A stretch of DNA of 64,000 nucleotides from NCBI RefSeq assembly GCF_001421515.1, contig NZ_LMKM01000012.1:584253-648252 (forward strand), given 5' to 3'. Under the pieces are notes generated by a model. That model had not been told where the DNA came from. It saw only the letters and a program-made list of their open reading frames with translations, and did no database searches. The first letter of the stretch is position 1. Each line of letters starts with the position of its first letter. A program made the translations under genes and the position numbers. Shown here piece by piece: positions 35,820 to 45,416 of the stretch. This DNA comes from Pedobacter sp. Leaf216. GTDB taxonomy: Bacteria; Bacteroidota; Bacteroidia; Sphingobacteriales; Sphingobacteriaceae.

Positions 35820-35918
35820 CTGATAGCAACGGAAAGCCCGTAATGAAGTGAAGGCTTGAAGTGGATAGCAGGACTACCCTAACCGATAAACACAGGAACC
35901 TGATTTTCAAAAAAAATA
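35820..35918. repeat. Foldback repeat unit, second copy, right part
   Basis: This resumes the unit cut at 34363. It matches 34026-34124 with one clear change (GTGAAGG for GTGATGG). The arm ATAGCAACGGAAAGCCCG is intact but is now separated from its partner by the IS. Confidence 0.9.
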
Positions 35919-35947
35919 GAATTATTAAGTGGCTTATCTAATAATTT
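35909..35947. repeat. 39-bp direct repeat flanking the foldback array, right copy
   Basis: Same as 33771-33809, including the AATTATTA/TAATAATT inverted repeat; it overlaps the A-run that ends the preceding unit. The pair brackets the whole array and IS. Confidence 0.82.
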
Positions 35948-36023
35948 CAACAATACATATTTTAAAGAGTTATCAACTTGAATAGCAGGTTTGCGAGAAA
36001 GTTGACGACTCATAAACAAAAAA

Positions 36024-36045
36024 CCCCGGTGGATGTACACCGGGG
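36024..36045 (-). terminator. Rho-independent terminator of the OmpA lipoprotein gene
   Basis: CCCCGGTG (36024-36031) pairs with CACCGGGG (36038-36045) around a 6-nt loop. On the minus strand the stem is followed by a run of T residues. Confidence 0.9.
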
Positions 36046-36087
36046 CTGCATTTATAATGACCTCATAGGTAGAGGGAAATTGCGATA

Positions 36088-36765
36088 TTATCCTTGTTTT
36101 TGTGCGCTCGCTTTTAATGCATCGTTAGCAACGATAACAATTTCTACACGACGGTTTGCTGCACGGCCTGCATCAGTTTCGTTATCTGCAATTGGCTCTG
36201 CAAAACCTTTACCAATGGTAACTAACCTTGATGATGGAACACCTTGAGAAACTGCATAAGCTTTAACTGCTGCTGCTCTTCTTTCTGATAAGCCCATGTT
36301 ATATTGCTCTGTACCACGGCTATCGGTATGGCCAATAATTTTGATATCTGTATCAGGGTATTGGTTCAATGAAGAAGCTAAACTCTGGATATTTGTTTTA
36401 GCTGCATCTTTCAAAGCCGTTTTATCAAAATCGAATAAAATACCACTATCAAATTTTACGATAATTCCTTCTCCCTCACGAATAACCTCTGCATTAGGAA
36501 TAGCTTTCTGGATTTCAGCTGCCTGCCTGTCCATTCTACGGCCGATAAAAGCTCCCGCTGTACCGCCAATAGCACCACCAATTAAAGCACCAACTGCTGT
36601 ATTACCGGCTTTTTTACCGATTAATGCACCAATAACACCACCAGCTGCAGCACCGATACCAGCTCCTTTTTGTGTTTTAGTTAAACTATCACAACTTTGG
36701 AATGCCATCGAACCTACTGCTAATCCTATACTTAATGTCGCTATTCTTACTCTTGAAATACTCAT
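36088..36765 (-). CDS. OmpA-family lipoprotein with glycine-zipper domain
   Basis: The 225-residue protein has a lipobox-like FQSC near residue 25. A glycine zipper follows (GAGIGAAAGGVIGALIGKKAGNTAVGALIGGAIGGTAGAFIG), then an OmpA C-terminal peptidoglycan-binding domain (ILFDFDKTALKDAAK, IIGHTDSRGTEQYNMGLSERRAAAVKAYA, GKGFAEPIADN, ANRRVEI). It is anchored in the outer membrane and grips peptidoglycan; the zipper suggests oligomers or membrane insertion. It is a single gene with its own terminator. Confidence 0.93.
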   Translation of the reverse strand: MSISRVRIATLSIGLAVGSMAFQSCDSLTKTQKGAGIGAAAGGVIGALIGKKAGNTAVGALIGGAIGGTAGAFIGRRMDRQAAEIQKAIPNAEVIREGEGIIVKFDSGILFDFDKTALKDAAKTNIQSLASSLNQYPDTDIKIIGHTDSRGTEQYNMGLSERRAAAVKAYAVSQGVPSSRLVTIGKGFAEPIADNETDAGRAANRRVEIVIVANDALKASAQKQG

Positions 36766-36886
36766 AATAATTTACATTTATAATTTCTACTCGTGCTATT
36801 CAAACACAATGCCAAAAACCACCTGAACTACATTTTATATACATTTTGAACGAATATTGCCACAAACCCGTACATTAAGCATAAAA

Positions 36887-36914
36887 AAAGAGCCCCTGTT
36901 TATGGTAACTCTTT
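36887..36914 (-). terminator. Possible terminator after the ABC ATPase gene
   Basis: AAAGAG (36887-36892) and CTCTTT (36909-36914) form a short stem extended by CC/GG. On the minus strand T residues follow. The stem is weak. Confidence 0.45.
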
Positions 36915-36942
36915 GATAATGTATCATTCTTAGTACAAAAAA

Positions 36943-37635
36943 CTAAGCAGAGAAATAACTCTCCAATTCTTTTAATGTATTCTCGTCTGTTTTAAAATCT
37001 TTGATTACCTGTCCTTTTTCTACCAGTACAATCCTACTGCAAACATCTGTAACGTGATTTAAATCATGACTGGAAATAAAAGTGGTCATGTTTCCTGCCT
37101 GGTCTTTCAAAAGTTTCTTCAAGCGGATTTGCGTTGTTGGGTCAAGGTTGGCGAAGGGTTCATCTAAGATTAAGATTTCGGGCTTCTGCATCAGTGCAGC
37201 AGCTATACCAACTTTAACCTGGTTTCCTTTACTAAAATCGCGGATGTATTTGCCACTGTTCAGAATTTCTGCATTAAAAAATTCATTATACTGCTGTAGG
37301 TATGCAGAAACATCGGCAATGCTCATGCTATGTAAACTACCGATAAATATAAAATATTCTTCGGGCGTCAAATAATCGATCAGGAAACCTTCATCTAAAA
37401 ACGATGCGGTGTAATTTTTCCAATTGTCGCTTTGCATTACGTTTTCACCTTTTGATAAAACTTCGCCATTTGTGGGGCGGATTAAATCTAAAAGCATCCT
37501 GAAGAAAGTGGTTTTACCAGCGCCGTTATTCCCCACTAAACCAACAGTTTCGCCGGCAGCAATCTGCAAATCTTCGATGTTTACAACGGTTTTATCGCCA
37601 TAAACTTTCTGTAAATTCTTAACTTCTAAAATCAT
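36943..37635 (-). CDS. ABC transporter ATP-binding protein
   Basis: The 230-residue protein has a Walker A GNNGAGKTT, a signature-like SKGNQVKVGIAAAL in place of LSGGQ, and a Walker B ILILDEPFANLDP with the H-loop SSHDLNH. The short form and the following DUF5687 partner (2-bp gap) define an ABC-2-like exporter common in Bacteroidota. The substrate is unknown. Confidence 0.92.
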   Translation of the reverse strand: MILEVKNLQKVYGDKTVVNIEDLQIAAGETVGLVGNNGAGKTTFFRMLLDLIRPTNGEVLSKGENVMQSDNWKNYTASFLDEGFLIDYLTPEEYFIFIGSLHSMSIADVSAYLQQYNEFFNAEILNSGKYIRDFSKGNQVKVGIAAALMQKPEILILDEPFANLDPTTQIRLKKLLKDQAGNMTTFISSHDLNHVTDVCSRIVLVEKGQVIKDFKTDENTLKELESYFSA

Positions 37636-37637
37636 AA

Positions 37638-39110
37638 TTATTCTCTAAAGCCTTCGGCTATTTTATATCGTTGTTTTTCAAGTCGTTTTGCAATGTAGTT
37701 TACCCAAAACCCACGCAGAAATAACATGGCAAGGCCAAAAATGCCCACTACCGCCAAACCCCAATAAGGTTTATTTAACATGCCAAATGGTACATACATT
37801 AAAATTGGAGTTAGTGCATAAGGAAACATTAAAAGCCATTGCGTAGCTCCTGTGCCCTGGTAATTAAAACTTGCTGCTTTTGTAATATCCAGTCTTTTAT
37901 AATTCAAAGTGGCCAGATAAAGCACCACCACCGTTCCGAAACCGATATTGTATAAATATGCCGCCAGGTGTAATAACAGCAATTTTGGACTTAAAAAGCC
38001 ATAAAAACTGGCCAATAGGGTAATAATGGTGCAGCCGATGGTAAAAAGCAGGAATTTAGCTTTAATGTAATCTTTAAAGTTAATTTTATTGGCCAATATC
38101 CCGTCGAAATGGGCACTTTGCCATGCAAACATAAACTGCCCATAAATAATGATGGATACCCCCGTCATAAAGATTGCGCCAAACATCATCTGCCCAAACG
38201 AATCAGTATTTATTGCTTTTTCTTTGTAGAAGATAAATCCATAAAAAAGGAAAAAGAAACCAAGAATGACTGCAGAACGTGGCCTTTTGTGGCGGAGAAT
38301 TAATTTCAATTCAAGCGCGGCCAACTCGCCTACTTTTCCAAAACGGTTAAGAAAAGCATAATCGGTACTTCCTTTTTTCTCTTGCTTTTTGCTTAACTCT
38401 TCTACATATAAATTTTTACGTAAAAAATTAGTGTTAACGAAAAATATGGCAACCGCAGCGATGGTGAAACCAAATGCATATACCGGATGGGCAGCAATGG
38501 CCCTGAACACAAAATCAGAAGCGGCCATAATCGAAATTACCTTATAATATTCCAGGGCTGCAAATGCGGCGATAACCACTAGGCCAACAAAAGTATAAAG
38601 GGTATTGGTAATCGATTTGCGCTTAATATACAGCACGAGGTAATTGTTAAAAATCATTACCGAAAATATCGCCACAATGTACATCAATGTAACCAGGCCA
38701 CCATATAGAGGCAGAATTTTAATAAAAAAGAACGGAAGAAAGATAAAGAACGGCCAAAGGTTAAACACCGAAAAGAGGGCTTTAACATTCAAAAATCTAA
38801 TAATCTTACTTCTTTTTATCCGAAGGTGGAGATACGGTATTATACTAAGTGTTGGTAGTTCCTGAAATTGCAAACGCATAATAAAATCGAATGCGAAGTA
38901 AAAAAGAATAATGCCGTTGAAGCTTTTTATTACATCCTGATCAGGAAAAAAGTAATTCAGCAGATGAGACATTCCGAAACCTGCCCCAAGCGCCAAAATA
39001 AAAAAATAGAGCATAAAAAACCCCAAAACAACCTGTCCGGCTATACTACTGCCACGGTTCCGCGAACGCCAAAATGATTTTCTTTGATGGCTTAAAAAAG
39101 TACTCAGCAT
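37638..39110 (-). CDS. DUF5687 family membrane protein, ABC exporter partner
   Basis: The 490-residue protein opens with LSTFLSHQRKSFWRSRNRGSSIAGQVVLGFFMLYF and has about eleven or twelve membrane helices. FNRFGKVGELAALELKLILRHKRPRSAVILGFFFLFYGFIFY is the conserved central block. DUF5687 proteins are always next to an ABC ATPase, as here. They are taken as the permease half. Substrate not known. Confidence 0.88.
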   Translation of the reverse strand: MLSTFLSHQRKSFWRSRNRGSSIAGQVVLGFFMLYFFILALGAGFGMSHLLNYFFPDQDVIKSFNGIILFYFAFDFIMRLQFQELPTLSIIPYLHLRIKRSKIIRFLNVKALFSVFNLWPFFIFLPFFFIKILPLYGGLVTLMYIVAIFSVMIFNNYLVLYIKRKSITNTLYTFVGLVVIAAFAALEYYKVISIMAASDFVFRAIAAHPVYAFGFTIAAVAIFFVNTNFLRKNLYVEELSKKQEKKGSTDYAFLNRFGKVGELAALELKLILRHKRPRSAVILGFFFLFYGFIFYKEKAINTDSFGQMMFGAIFMTGVSIIIYGQFMFAWQSAHFDGILANKINFKDYIKAKFLLFTIGCTIITLLASFYGFLSPKLLLLHLAAYLYNIGFGTVVVLYLATLNYKRLDITKAASFNYQGTGATQWLLMFPYALTPILMYVPFGMLNKPYWGLAVVGIFGLAMLFLRGFWVNYIAKRLEKQRYKIAEGFRE

Positions 39111-39175
39111 ATTTAGTTTAGATGTTTGATTTAGTCAATATACCTATTAGTATGCATTATGCAGAAAATGTTACA

Positions 39176-40456
39176 CTAATATTTGTATTTGTCTTTCCAG
39201 TTTTGCCTAAGTTTTTCTCTCAGCTTCTCTTCTGCGGCATTTTTACCCGGATCGTAAAGTTTAGTACCACTTAATTCATCAGGAAAATATTCCTGTGGAG
39301 AAAAATTTCCTTCATAGCCATGCGAATACTGATAATCTTTTCCATAACCGATATTTTTCATCAGTTTGGTAGGTGCATTACGGATATGCAAGGGTACAGG
39401 TAAATTGCCCGTTTGTTTAACCAAAGCCTGCGCTTTATTAATGGCTTCGTATGATGCATTACTTTTAGGCGAACTGGCCAAATAGGTTACACATTGGGAA
39501 AGAATTATCCGTGCCTCGGGATAACCGATTACATTTACTGCGGTAAAACAGTTATTGGCCAATAATAAGGCATTTGGGTTGGCATTACCAATATCTTCTG
39601 AAGATAAAATCAATAACCTGCGTGCAATAAACAGCGGGTCTTCGCCACCTTCTATCATCCGCGCCAGCCAGTAAACCGCCGCATTGGGATCGCTTCCACG
39701 GATAGATTTTATAAATGCCGAAATAATATCGTAATGCTGTTCTCCGGCTTTATCATACAAGGCAAGGTTCTGCTGTGCGTGTGCCAGCACATTTTCGTTG
39801 GTGAGCACAATTTTATTTCCGCCAATACCGTTGATGGCAATTTCGAGTACGTTTAATAATTTTCGCGCATCGCCACCAGATAATCGGATTAAAGCTTCGT
39901 GCTCTTTTATCGTTATTTTTTTCTCTGCAAGTATTATATCTTTTTTAATGGCCGTTTGCAATAAACCAACCAGTTCGGTTTCTGTTAAAGACTTTAAAAT
40001 GTATACCTGGCAGCGGGAAAGTAATGCGGAAATGACTTCGAAAGATGGATTTTCGGTTGTTGCACCAATTAGTGTAACTAAGCCCCGCTCTACCGCACCG
40101 AGCAAGCTATCTTGCTGCGATTTACTGAAACGGTGAATCTCATCGATAAATAGAATTGGCAAACCCAAAAAGCTGTCTTTTAACTGCGCCGCACGGTCAA
40201 TTACTTCTCGAATATCTTTTACACCACTATTTATGGCACTCAAATTAAAGAAAGGGCGATCTAATGCCTGCGAAATGATATAGGCTAAAGTTGTTTTGCC
40301 AACGCCTGGCGGACCCCAAAAAATCATGGACGGCAGTTGACTGCTTTCTATTGCTTTACGTAAAACTGCTCCTTCTCCAACCAGATGCTGTTGACCAACA
40401 TATTCATCAAGATTTTGAGGGCGCATACGTTCGGCTAATGGAGGCAGGTTTTGCAT
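39176..40456 (-). CDS. rarA: Replication-associated recombination protein A (RarA/MgsA)
   Basis: The 426-residue AAA+ ATPase starts PPLAERMRPQNLDEYVGQQHLVGEGAVL and has a Walker A GPPGVGKTTLAYI and a Walker B ILFIDEIHRFSKSQQDSLL. Sensor 1 is in LIGATTENPSFEV. The C-terminal tetramerisation part, with SIRGSDPNAAVYWLARMIEGGEDPLFIARRL, is highly conserved. It acts at stalled replication forks together with SSB. The length is normal. Confidence 0.96.
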   Translation of the reverse strand: MQNLPPLAERMRPQNLDEYVGQQHLVGEGAVLRKAIESSQLPSMIFWGPPGVGKTTLAYIISQALDRPFFNLSAINSGVKDIREVIDRAAQLKDSFLGLPILFIDEIHRFSKSQQDSLLGAVERGLVTLIGATTENPSFEVISALLSRCQVYILKSLTETELVGLLQTAIKKDIILAEKKITIKEHEALIRLSGGDARKLLNVLEIAINGIGGNKIVLTNENVLAHAQQNLALYDKAGEQHYDIISAFIKSIRGSDPNAAVYWLARMIEGGEDPLFIARRLLILSSEDIGNANPNALLLANNCFTAVNVIGYPEARIILSQCVTYLASSPKSNASYEAINKAQALVKQTGNLPVPLHIRNAPTKLMKNIGYGKDYQYSHGYEGNFSPQEYFPDELSGTKLYDPGKNAAEEKLREKLRQNWKDKYKY

Positions 40457-40565
40457 AATGGTAAATATATAAAAATTGAGTATTTTGTTTGTCGATTATT
40501 TACTAACCAAATATCGACAGCACTTGCTCCTGGCTAAAACAAAAGGACAGCTGCTTTAGTTCTAA

Positions 40566-40955
<390 letters not shown>

Positions 40956-41150
40956 CCAAGCAGTTTTTTTGCCACGGAGACACTGATTGACAAGGAAATT
41001 ATTCAGCGTCATTTCCACGCAAGTGGGAATCATAATGCGCATTACAATACTGAGTAATTTGCTACTAAGTTTTTTCATCCCATCCTTTACTTGCATTAAG
41101 ATAGCCAATCAAGTTCGGAATGACGTTACTAGGGAATTATGCTTCAAAAT

Positions 41151-42449
41151 CTAATCCTCTATTTTCGAATGGTGTTTGGTATCTTTCATGGTTGTGTACA
41201 AAATCAACGAGATTAAAATACATCCGGTTACATACCAATAAAAATAACTTTCGTGCCCTATATTTTTAAACCACAAGGCAAAATATTCTGCCGTGCCACC
41301 GAAAATGGCAACAGTTAAAGCATAAGGCAAACCTACGCCTAAAGCCCTGATTTCGGCAGGAAACAGCTCTGCCTTAACTACAGCATTAATGCTGGTATAA
41401 CCACTTACAATAATTAAAGCACCGATCATCAATAAAAAAATGATTGTGGTATTTGTTTCGCCTGCCAATCCATTTAAAATTGGATAAGTACATAAAGTAC
41501 CTAGTACACCAAAGCCGATCAATAAGGGTTTGCGGCCTATTTTATCGGATAGTAAACCAAATAAAGGCTGCAGAATGGCAAAAACCAGTAACGAGATAAA
41601 GGATAATGTGGTAGAAGTTTCCTTGGTAAGGTGCACTGTATTTACCAGGAATTTCTGCATATAAGTACTAAACGTGTAAAATGCGATTGTTCCGCCTAAG
41701 GTTAAGCCTACTACGGTAAAAACTTCTTTTGGGTATTTTAACAATACCGCTATACCGCCTTTTTTATCTGCCGAGCTTTTGTTTTTAAATGCAGCAGTTT
41801 CGTCTATATGCCTGCGCAGATACAAAGCGATAAAAGAGAGTATAGCCCCAATAAAAAAAGGAATGCGCCAGCCCCAATCGTGCAGTTCGGCAGGCGTAAG
41901 TAACCAGTTTTGTAAAATGAGCTGAATGCCTAAAGCCAACAATTGTCCGCCGATTAGCGTAACGTATTGAAAACTGGAGTAAAAGCCACGGTGTTTTTTG
42001 GTAGCCATTTCACTCAAGTAAGTTGCTGAGGTTCCGTATTCTCCACCGGTACTCAAGCCTTGAATTAACCTGGCAAAAATCAGCAATAATGGAGCGGCAA
42101 TACCAATCTGTTTGTAGCCTGGCGTTAAGCCAATAATTAGTGAGCCTATCGCCATAATGAGCACAGAAAGCGTCATTGATTTTTTCCTACCCAATTTGTC
42201 GGCAATACTCCCAAACAACCAACCACCAATAGGCCGCATTAAAAAACCTACGGCAAAAATTCCGGCGGTATCCAATAATTGTGCTGTTGGGTTGCTATTC
42301 GGGAAAAATGCTGGAGAAAAGTAAAGGGCAAAAGCCGAATAGGTGTACCAATCGTACCACTCTACAAGGTTACCCACTGAACCACCAAAGATTGATTTCA
42401 AACGGTATTCTACACCTTTGATTTCGTTCTGATTTGATGTTTTTTCCAT
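41151..42449 (-). CDS. MFS transporter of the metabolite:H+ symporter (KgtP-like) branch
   Basis: The 432-residue protein has twelve membrane helices. GNLVEWYDWYTYSAFALYFSPAFFP and FGSIADKLGRKKSMTLSVLIMAIGSLIIGLTPGY carry the motif of this branch, and RLIQGLSTGGEYGTSATYLSEMATKKHRGFYSSFQ is the helix 4-5 signature. Related proteins import 2-oxoglutarate, proline/betaine or citrate with protons. KgtP-like is the closest resemblance by eye; the substrate is an inference. Confidence 0.88.
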   Translation of the reverse strand: MEKTSNQNEIKGVEYRLKSIFGGSVGNLVEWYDWYTYSAFALYFSPAFFPNSNPTAQLLDTAGIFAVGFLMRPIGGWLFGSIADKLGRKKSMTLSVLIMAIGSLIIGLTPGYKQIGIAAPLLLIFARLIQGLSTGGEYGTSATYLSEMATKKHRGFYSSFQYVTLIGGQLLALGIQLILQNWLLTPAELHDWGWRIPFFIGAILSFIALYLRRHIDETAAFKNKSSADKKGGIAVLLKYPKEVFTVVGLTLGGTIAFYTFSTYMQKFLVNTVHLTKETSTTLSFISLLVFAILQPLFGLLSDKIGRKPLLIGFGVLGTLCTYPILNGLAGETNTTIIFLLMIGALIIVSGYTSINAVVKAELFPAEIRALGVGLPYALTVAIFGGTAEYFALWFKNIGHESYFYWYVTGCILISLILYTTMKDTKHHSKIED

Positions 42450-42623
42450 ATGGTGAATTATTGGTGAGAAAATTGGACTAACCGAGTTTGTACCGCCAGA
42501 AATGAAACTTAAATCAATACCGGTTGTTAATCAAAAATATGATATTTTTATAAAGAAAGAGCGAAGTTATTTTCATTCTGATGTTATTTACTCCTTCTTT
42601 CATCAACACTCAATCATAATAAA

Positions 42624-43355
42624 ATGAAAGATAATTTTTCTTCACAATCAGCAGAATATGCGATATACAGACCAACTTATCCGCAGGAGCTGTATGAATA
42701 TTTATTCACTTTAGTAAAAAACAAGGATGCAGCTTGGGATTGTGCCACAGGAAATGGGCAGGTTGCGCGTATATTGGCCAATCATTTTACGGCTGTTTAC
42801 GCAACAGATATTAGTGAGAATCAGTTAAAAAATGCTTTACAACTTCCAAATATCACTTACAAAGTTGAACCTGCAGAACAAACTTCGGTAGCCGACAATA
42901 CTTTCGACTTGATTACTGTTGCACAAGCCATCCATTGGTTTAATTTTGAAGCATTTTATGCAGAAGTTAAGAGAACCTTAAAACCTGATGGCCTTTTCGC
43001 AGTAATTGGCTACGGCATCATGTTTATTGATAAAAAAGTTGATAAAGCGGTACATAAGCTTTATGAGGACATTTTAGGCAAGTATTGGGACAGCGAACGG
43101 CGATATATTGAGGAGGGTTATAAAACAATCCCTTTCCCTTTTGAAGAAATTGCTGCACCTCATTTCCAAATTAAAACTACCTGGAATTTTAACCAATTAA
43201 TTGGCTATTTAAATACCTGGTCATCCTTGCAGCACTATAAAAAAGCCAATGACCGTAATCCATTGGAGTATATGTTTACTGAACTTAAAGAAGCCTGGGG
43301 CAATGATGCCGAGAAAGGTGTTCACTTTCCGGTTTTATTGCGTATTGGGAGGTAA
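42624..43355 (+). CDS. Class I SAM-dependent methyltransferase
   Basis: The 243-residue protein has motif I AAWDCATGNGQVARILANHF. It continues with VYATDISENQLKNA (acidic SAM-ribose contact), then FDLITVAQAIHWFNFEAFYAEVKRTLKPDGLFAVIGYG. It resembles the Tam/UbiE-like small-molecule branch (AIHWF). The substrate is unknown. It is a single gene followed by an intergenic repeat stretch. Confidence 0.88.
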   Translation: MKDNFSSQSAEYAIYRPTYPQELYEYLFTLVKNKDAAWDCATGNGQVARILANHFTAVYATDISENQLKNALQLPNITYKVEPAEQTSVADNTFDLITVAQAIHWFNFEAFYAEVKRTLKPDGLFAVIGYGIMFIDKKVDKAVHKLYEDILGKYWDSERRYIEEGYKTIPFPFEEIAAPHFQIKTTWNFNQLIGYLNTWSSLQHYKKANDRNPLEYMFTELKEAWGNDAEKGVHFPVLLRIGR

Positions 43356-43731
43356 GTTTAACCACAAAGCAAAAGAAGAAAAATACAATGATCGCAAAGC
43401 TGGATATTATCAGTACTCTGCGCTTCTTGGCGAAGTCCTCCATGTTCTTTGCGGTAAAAATCAAAGAACTATTTCAATAATTCAATAATACCTAAAACAG
43501 TTAGTTTTTACCACCGAGAGAACAGAGGTAAGGCACAGAAAAAACTGAGTTATTTCCAGGCGGAATATTTATTAACCTCTATGTTCTCTGTGGTTAATTA
43601 ATCTTTTAGCCAACTTTAAAGAACCTAAAACAGTCAGTTTTTACCACCGAGAGAACAGAGGTAAGGCACAGAAAACACTGAGTTAATTTCCAGTTAGGAT
43701 AGTTATTAAACTCTATGTTCTCTGTGGTTAA
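43356..43731. other. Intergenic repeat stretch between the methyltransferase gene and hisS
   Basis: This 376-bp gap has no gene. Its left part (43358-43455) is a foldback with ACCACAAAGC and TTCTTTGCGGT ends. The rest is two 133-bp tandem units. Only short, repeat-derived open frames are present. Confidence 0.7.
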
Positions 43732-43756
43732 TTAATCTTTTAGCAACTCCAGAATA
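43491..43756. repeat. 133-bp tandem repeat, two full units that include copies of the hisS 3' end
   Basis: CCTAAAACAG begins at 43491, 43624 and 43757, so the period is exactly 133 bp. The third start lies in hisS. Each unit has an ACCACCGAGAGAACAGAGG / CTCTATGTTCTCTGTGGTT foldback and ends in TTAATCTTTTAGC, which is the hisS stop region. Unit 2 overlaps the last 25 bp of hisS. Confidence 0.9.
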
Positions 43757-45126
43757 CCTAAAACAGTCAGTTTTTTCTGCTCACCACTTTGCATATCTTT
43801 TAGGGTAAGTTCGCCACTGGCAATTTCATCTCCTCCGATTAATATCACATAAGGGATTTTTTTCGCATCAGCATAAGCCATCTGTTTTTTCAATTTCGCT
43901 GCACTTGGGTATAATTCGGCAGAAATACCTGCATTTCTTAATTGTTGAACAATTGGCAAAGCATATTTTTCAGCTTCTGCATCGAAGTTGCTAATCAATA
44001 CTTTTGTACCAACTTCTGTAGTGGCAGGGAAAAGGTTCAGTTCTTCCAATACATCGTAAATGCGGTCGGCCCCGAAAGAAACACCAACTCCGGTTAAATC
44101 TTTTAACCCAAACATTCCTGTTAAATCATCGTATCTACCGCCACCGCCAATACTGCCCATGGCTACTTCGTTGGTTTTAACTTCGAAAATACAGCCGGTA
44201 TAATAGTTTAAGCCCCGAGCCAATGTAATATCGAGTTCCAATTTAGCGGTTAGTGGCAAGCCATAAGAAATCAGACTTTCTACATATTCAAAAACCTGCT
44301 CAATTTCTGCTATACCTTTTAAACCTGTTTCAGATTCTGCCAATACATCTTTTAAACTGGCTATTTTTTCTTCGTTACGGCCTTCCAGTAAAATTACCGG
44401 ACGGAGTTTTTCTAAATCAGTTTCAGTAAAACCACGCTCAATAAGTTCTTTACTTACTCCATCCAAACCAATTTTATCCAGTTTATCAATGGCAACAGTC
44501 ATATCGATAATTAAATCTGGTTTGCCAATAATTTCAGCGATGCCAGATAAAATTTTACGGTTGTTAATTTTTATTGTAAAATCTTTTAGTCCCAATTTGC
44601 TCAAAGCTTCATTGTAGATTAAAATAAATTCGGCTTCGTTCAGCAAACTTTCAGATCCTACTACATCTACATCGCATTGATAAAACTCGCGATAACGGCC
44701 TTTTTGCGGTCGATCGGCCCGCCATACGGGTTGCACCTGAAAACGTTTAAAAGGTAATGTAATTTCGTGCTGGTGCATTACTACATAGCGTGCAAAAGGC
44801 ACAGTTAAATCGTAACGGAGGGCTTTTTCAGAGATTAAGGGAATAAGCTTATTGCTATTGTCATCTTCAGCGAAATCGAAAGATTTTTTTTTAGGATCTT
44901 TAAGATACTCACCGCTATTTAGAATTTTAAAAATCAGTTTATCGCCTTCGTCGCCATACTTACCGGTTAAAGTAGAGAGATTTTCGAAGCTTGGGGTCTG
45001 GATTTCTGCATAACCATATTTCCTGAAAACCGTTTTAATGGTATCATAAATAAAATTGCGTTTTACCATTTCAACCGGAGTAAAATCGCGGGTACCTTTA
45101 GCTAATGAGGGTTTAATAACTGACAT
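43732..45126 (-). CDS. hisS: Histidine--tRNA ligase
   Basis: The 464-residue class II synthetase starts KPSLAKGTRDFTPVEMVKRNFIYDTIKTVFRKYGY. Motif 2 is FQVQPVWRADRPQKGRYREFYQCDVDVVG, and the histidine signature is LARGLNYYTGCIFEV. Motif 3 is GSIGGGGRYDDL...GVGVSFGADRI. The anticodon-binding domain ends the protein. The gene's last codons are duplicated in the downstream tandem repeat. Confidence 0.97.
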   Translation of the reverse strand: MSVIKPSLAKGTRDFTPVEMVKRNFIYDTIKTVFRKYGYAEIQTPSFENLSTLTGKYGDEGDKLIFKILNSGEYLKDPKKKSFDFAEDDNSNKLIPLISEKALRYDLTVPFARYVVMHQHEITLPFKRFQVQPVWRADRPQKGRYREFYQCDVDVVGSESLLNEAEFILIYNEALSKLGLKDFTIKINNRKILSGIAEIIGKPDLIIDMTVAIDKLDKIGLDGVSKELIERGFTETDLEKLRPVILLEGRNEEKIASLKDVLAESETGLKGIAEIEQVFEYVESLISYGLPLTAKLELDITLARGLNYYTGCIFEVKTNEVAMGSIGGGGRYDDLTGMFGLKDLTGVGVSFGADRIYDVLEELNLFPATTEVGTKVLISNFDAEAEKYALPIVQQLRNAGISAELYPSAAKLKKQMAYADAKKIPYVILIGGDEIASGELTLKDMQSGEQKKLTVLGILELLKD

Positions 45127-45216
45127 AGCCGCAAAAGTACAAAAATGTAAGGTTTAAACCGATCAGGTTTTTAAATGTAATATTAAATAAACTTGCAGAT
45201 GCTAATTGTAAACTGC

Positions 45217-45416
45217 CGAGGTTTGAAAAGTCATTTCCCTAACACTTCTTTTACCATTTCCCTGTTTGGTTTAGAAACGGGTATTTTATCGCCATTATTC
45301 ATTAAAAGCGTCCCGCCATCTTCTTTTAGCCAGCTTTTTACAAATTTTGGGTTAACCAGATGGCTTTGGTGTGCCCGCAAAAAACCATGTGGTTTTAGCA
45401 GATCGGAGTATTCTTT
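45217..45416. repeat. 200-bp near-identical repeat, copy in the membrane LytTR gene
   Basis: It covers the 3' end of the gene and 14 bp past its stop. It aligns without gaps to 46091-46290 with five mismatches. Confidence 0.92.

Larger units (their letters stand above)
34362..35821 (-). mobile_element. IS110-family element, IS1111-like, inserted at a CT core
   Basis: The boundaries come from comparing the interrupted repeat with the intact copy. Homology stops after CCT at 34363 and resumes at CTGATAGC at 35820, so CT (34362-34363 and 35820-35821) is present at both ends and once in the intact copy (34026-34027). The insert is about 1,458 bp counting one CT. Subterminal inverted repeats are CTATGAATAAA (34365-34375) and, read on the minus strand, CTATGTAATAAA from 35816 down; they sit 1 and 3 bp inside the core. 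The longer noncoding part (293 bp) is downstream of the transposase, the arrangement seen in IS1111-like members. Confidence 0.9.

Noticed and set aside
43491..43772. Regularly spaced repeats as a CRISPR array
   Set aside because: The period of 133 bp is continuous homology with no spacers, only two full units exist, and the third start lies in hisS. No cas gene is near.
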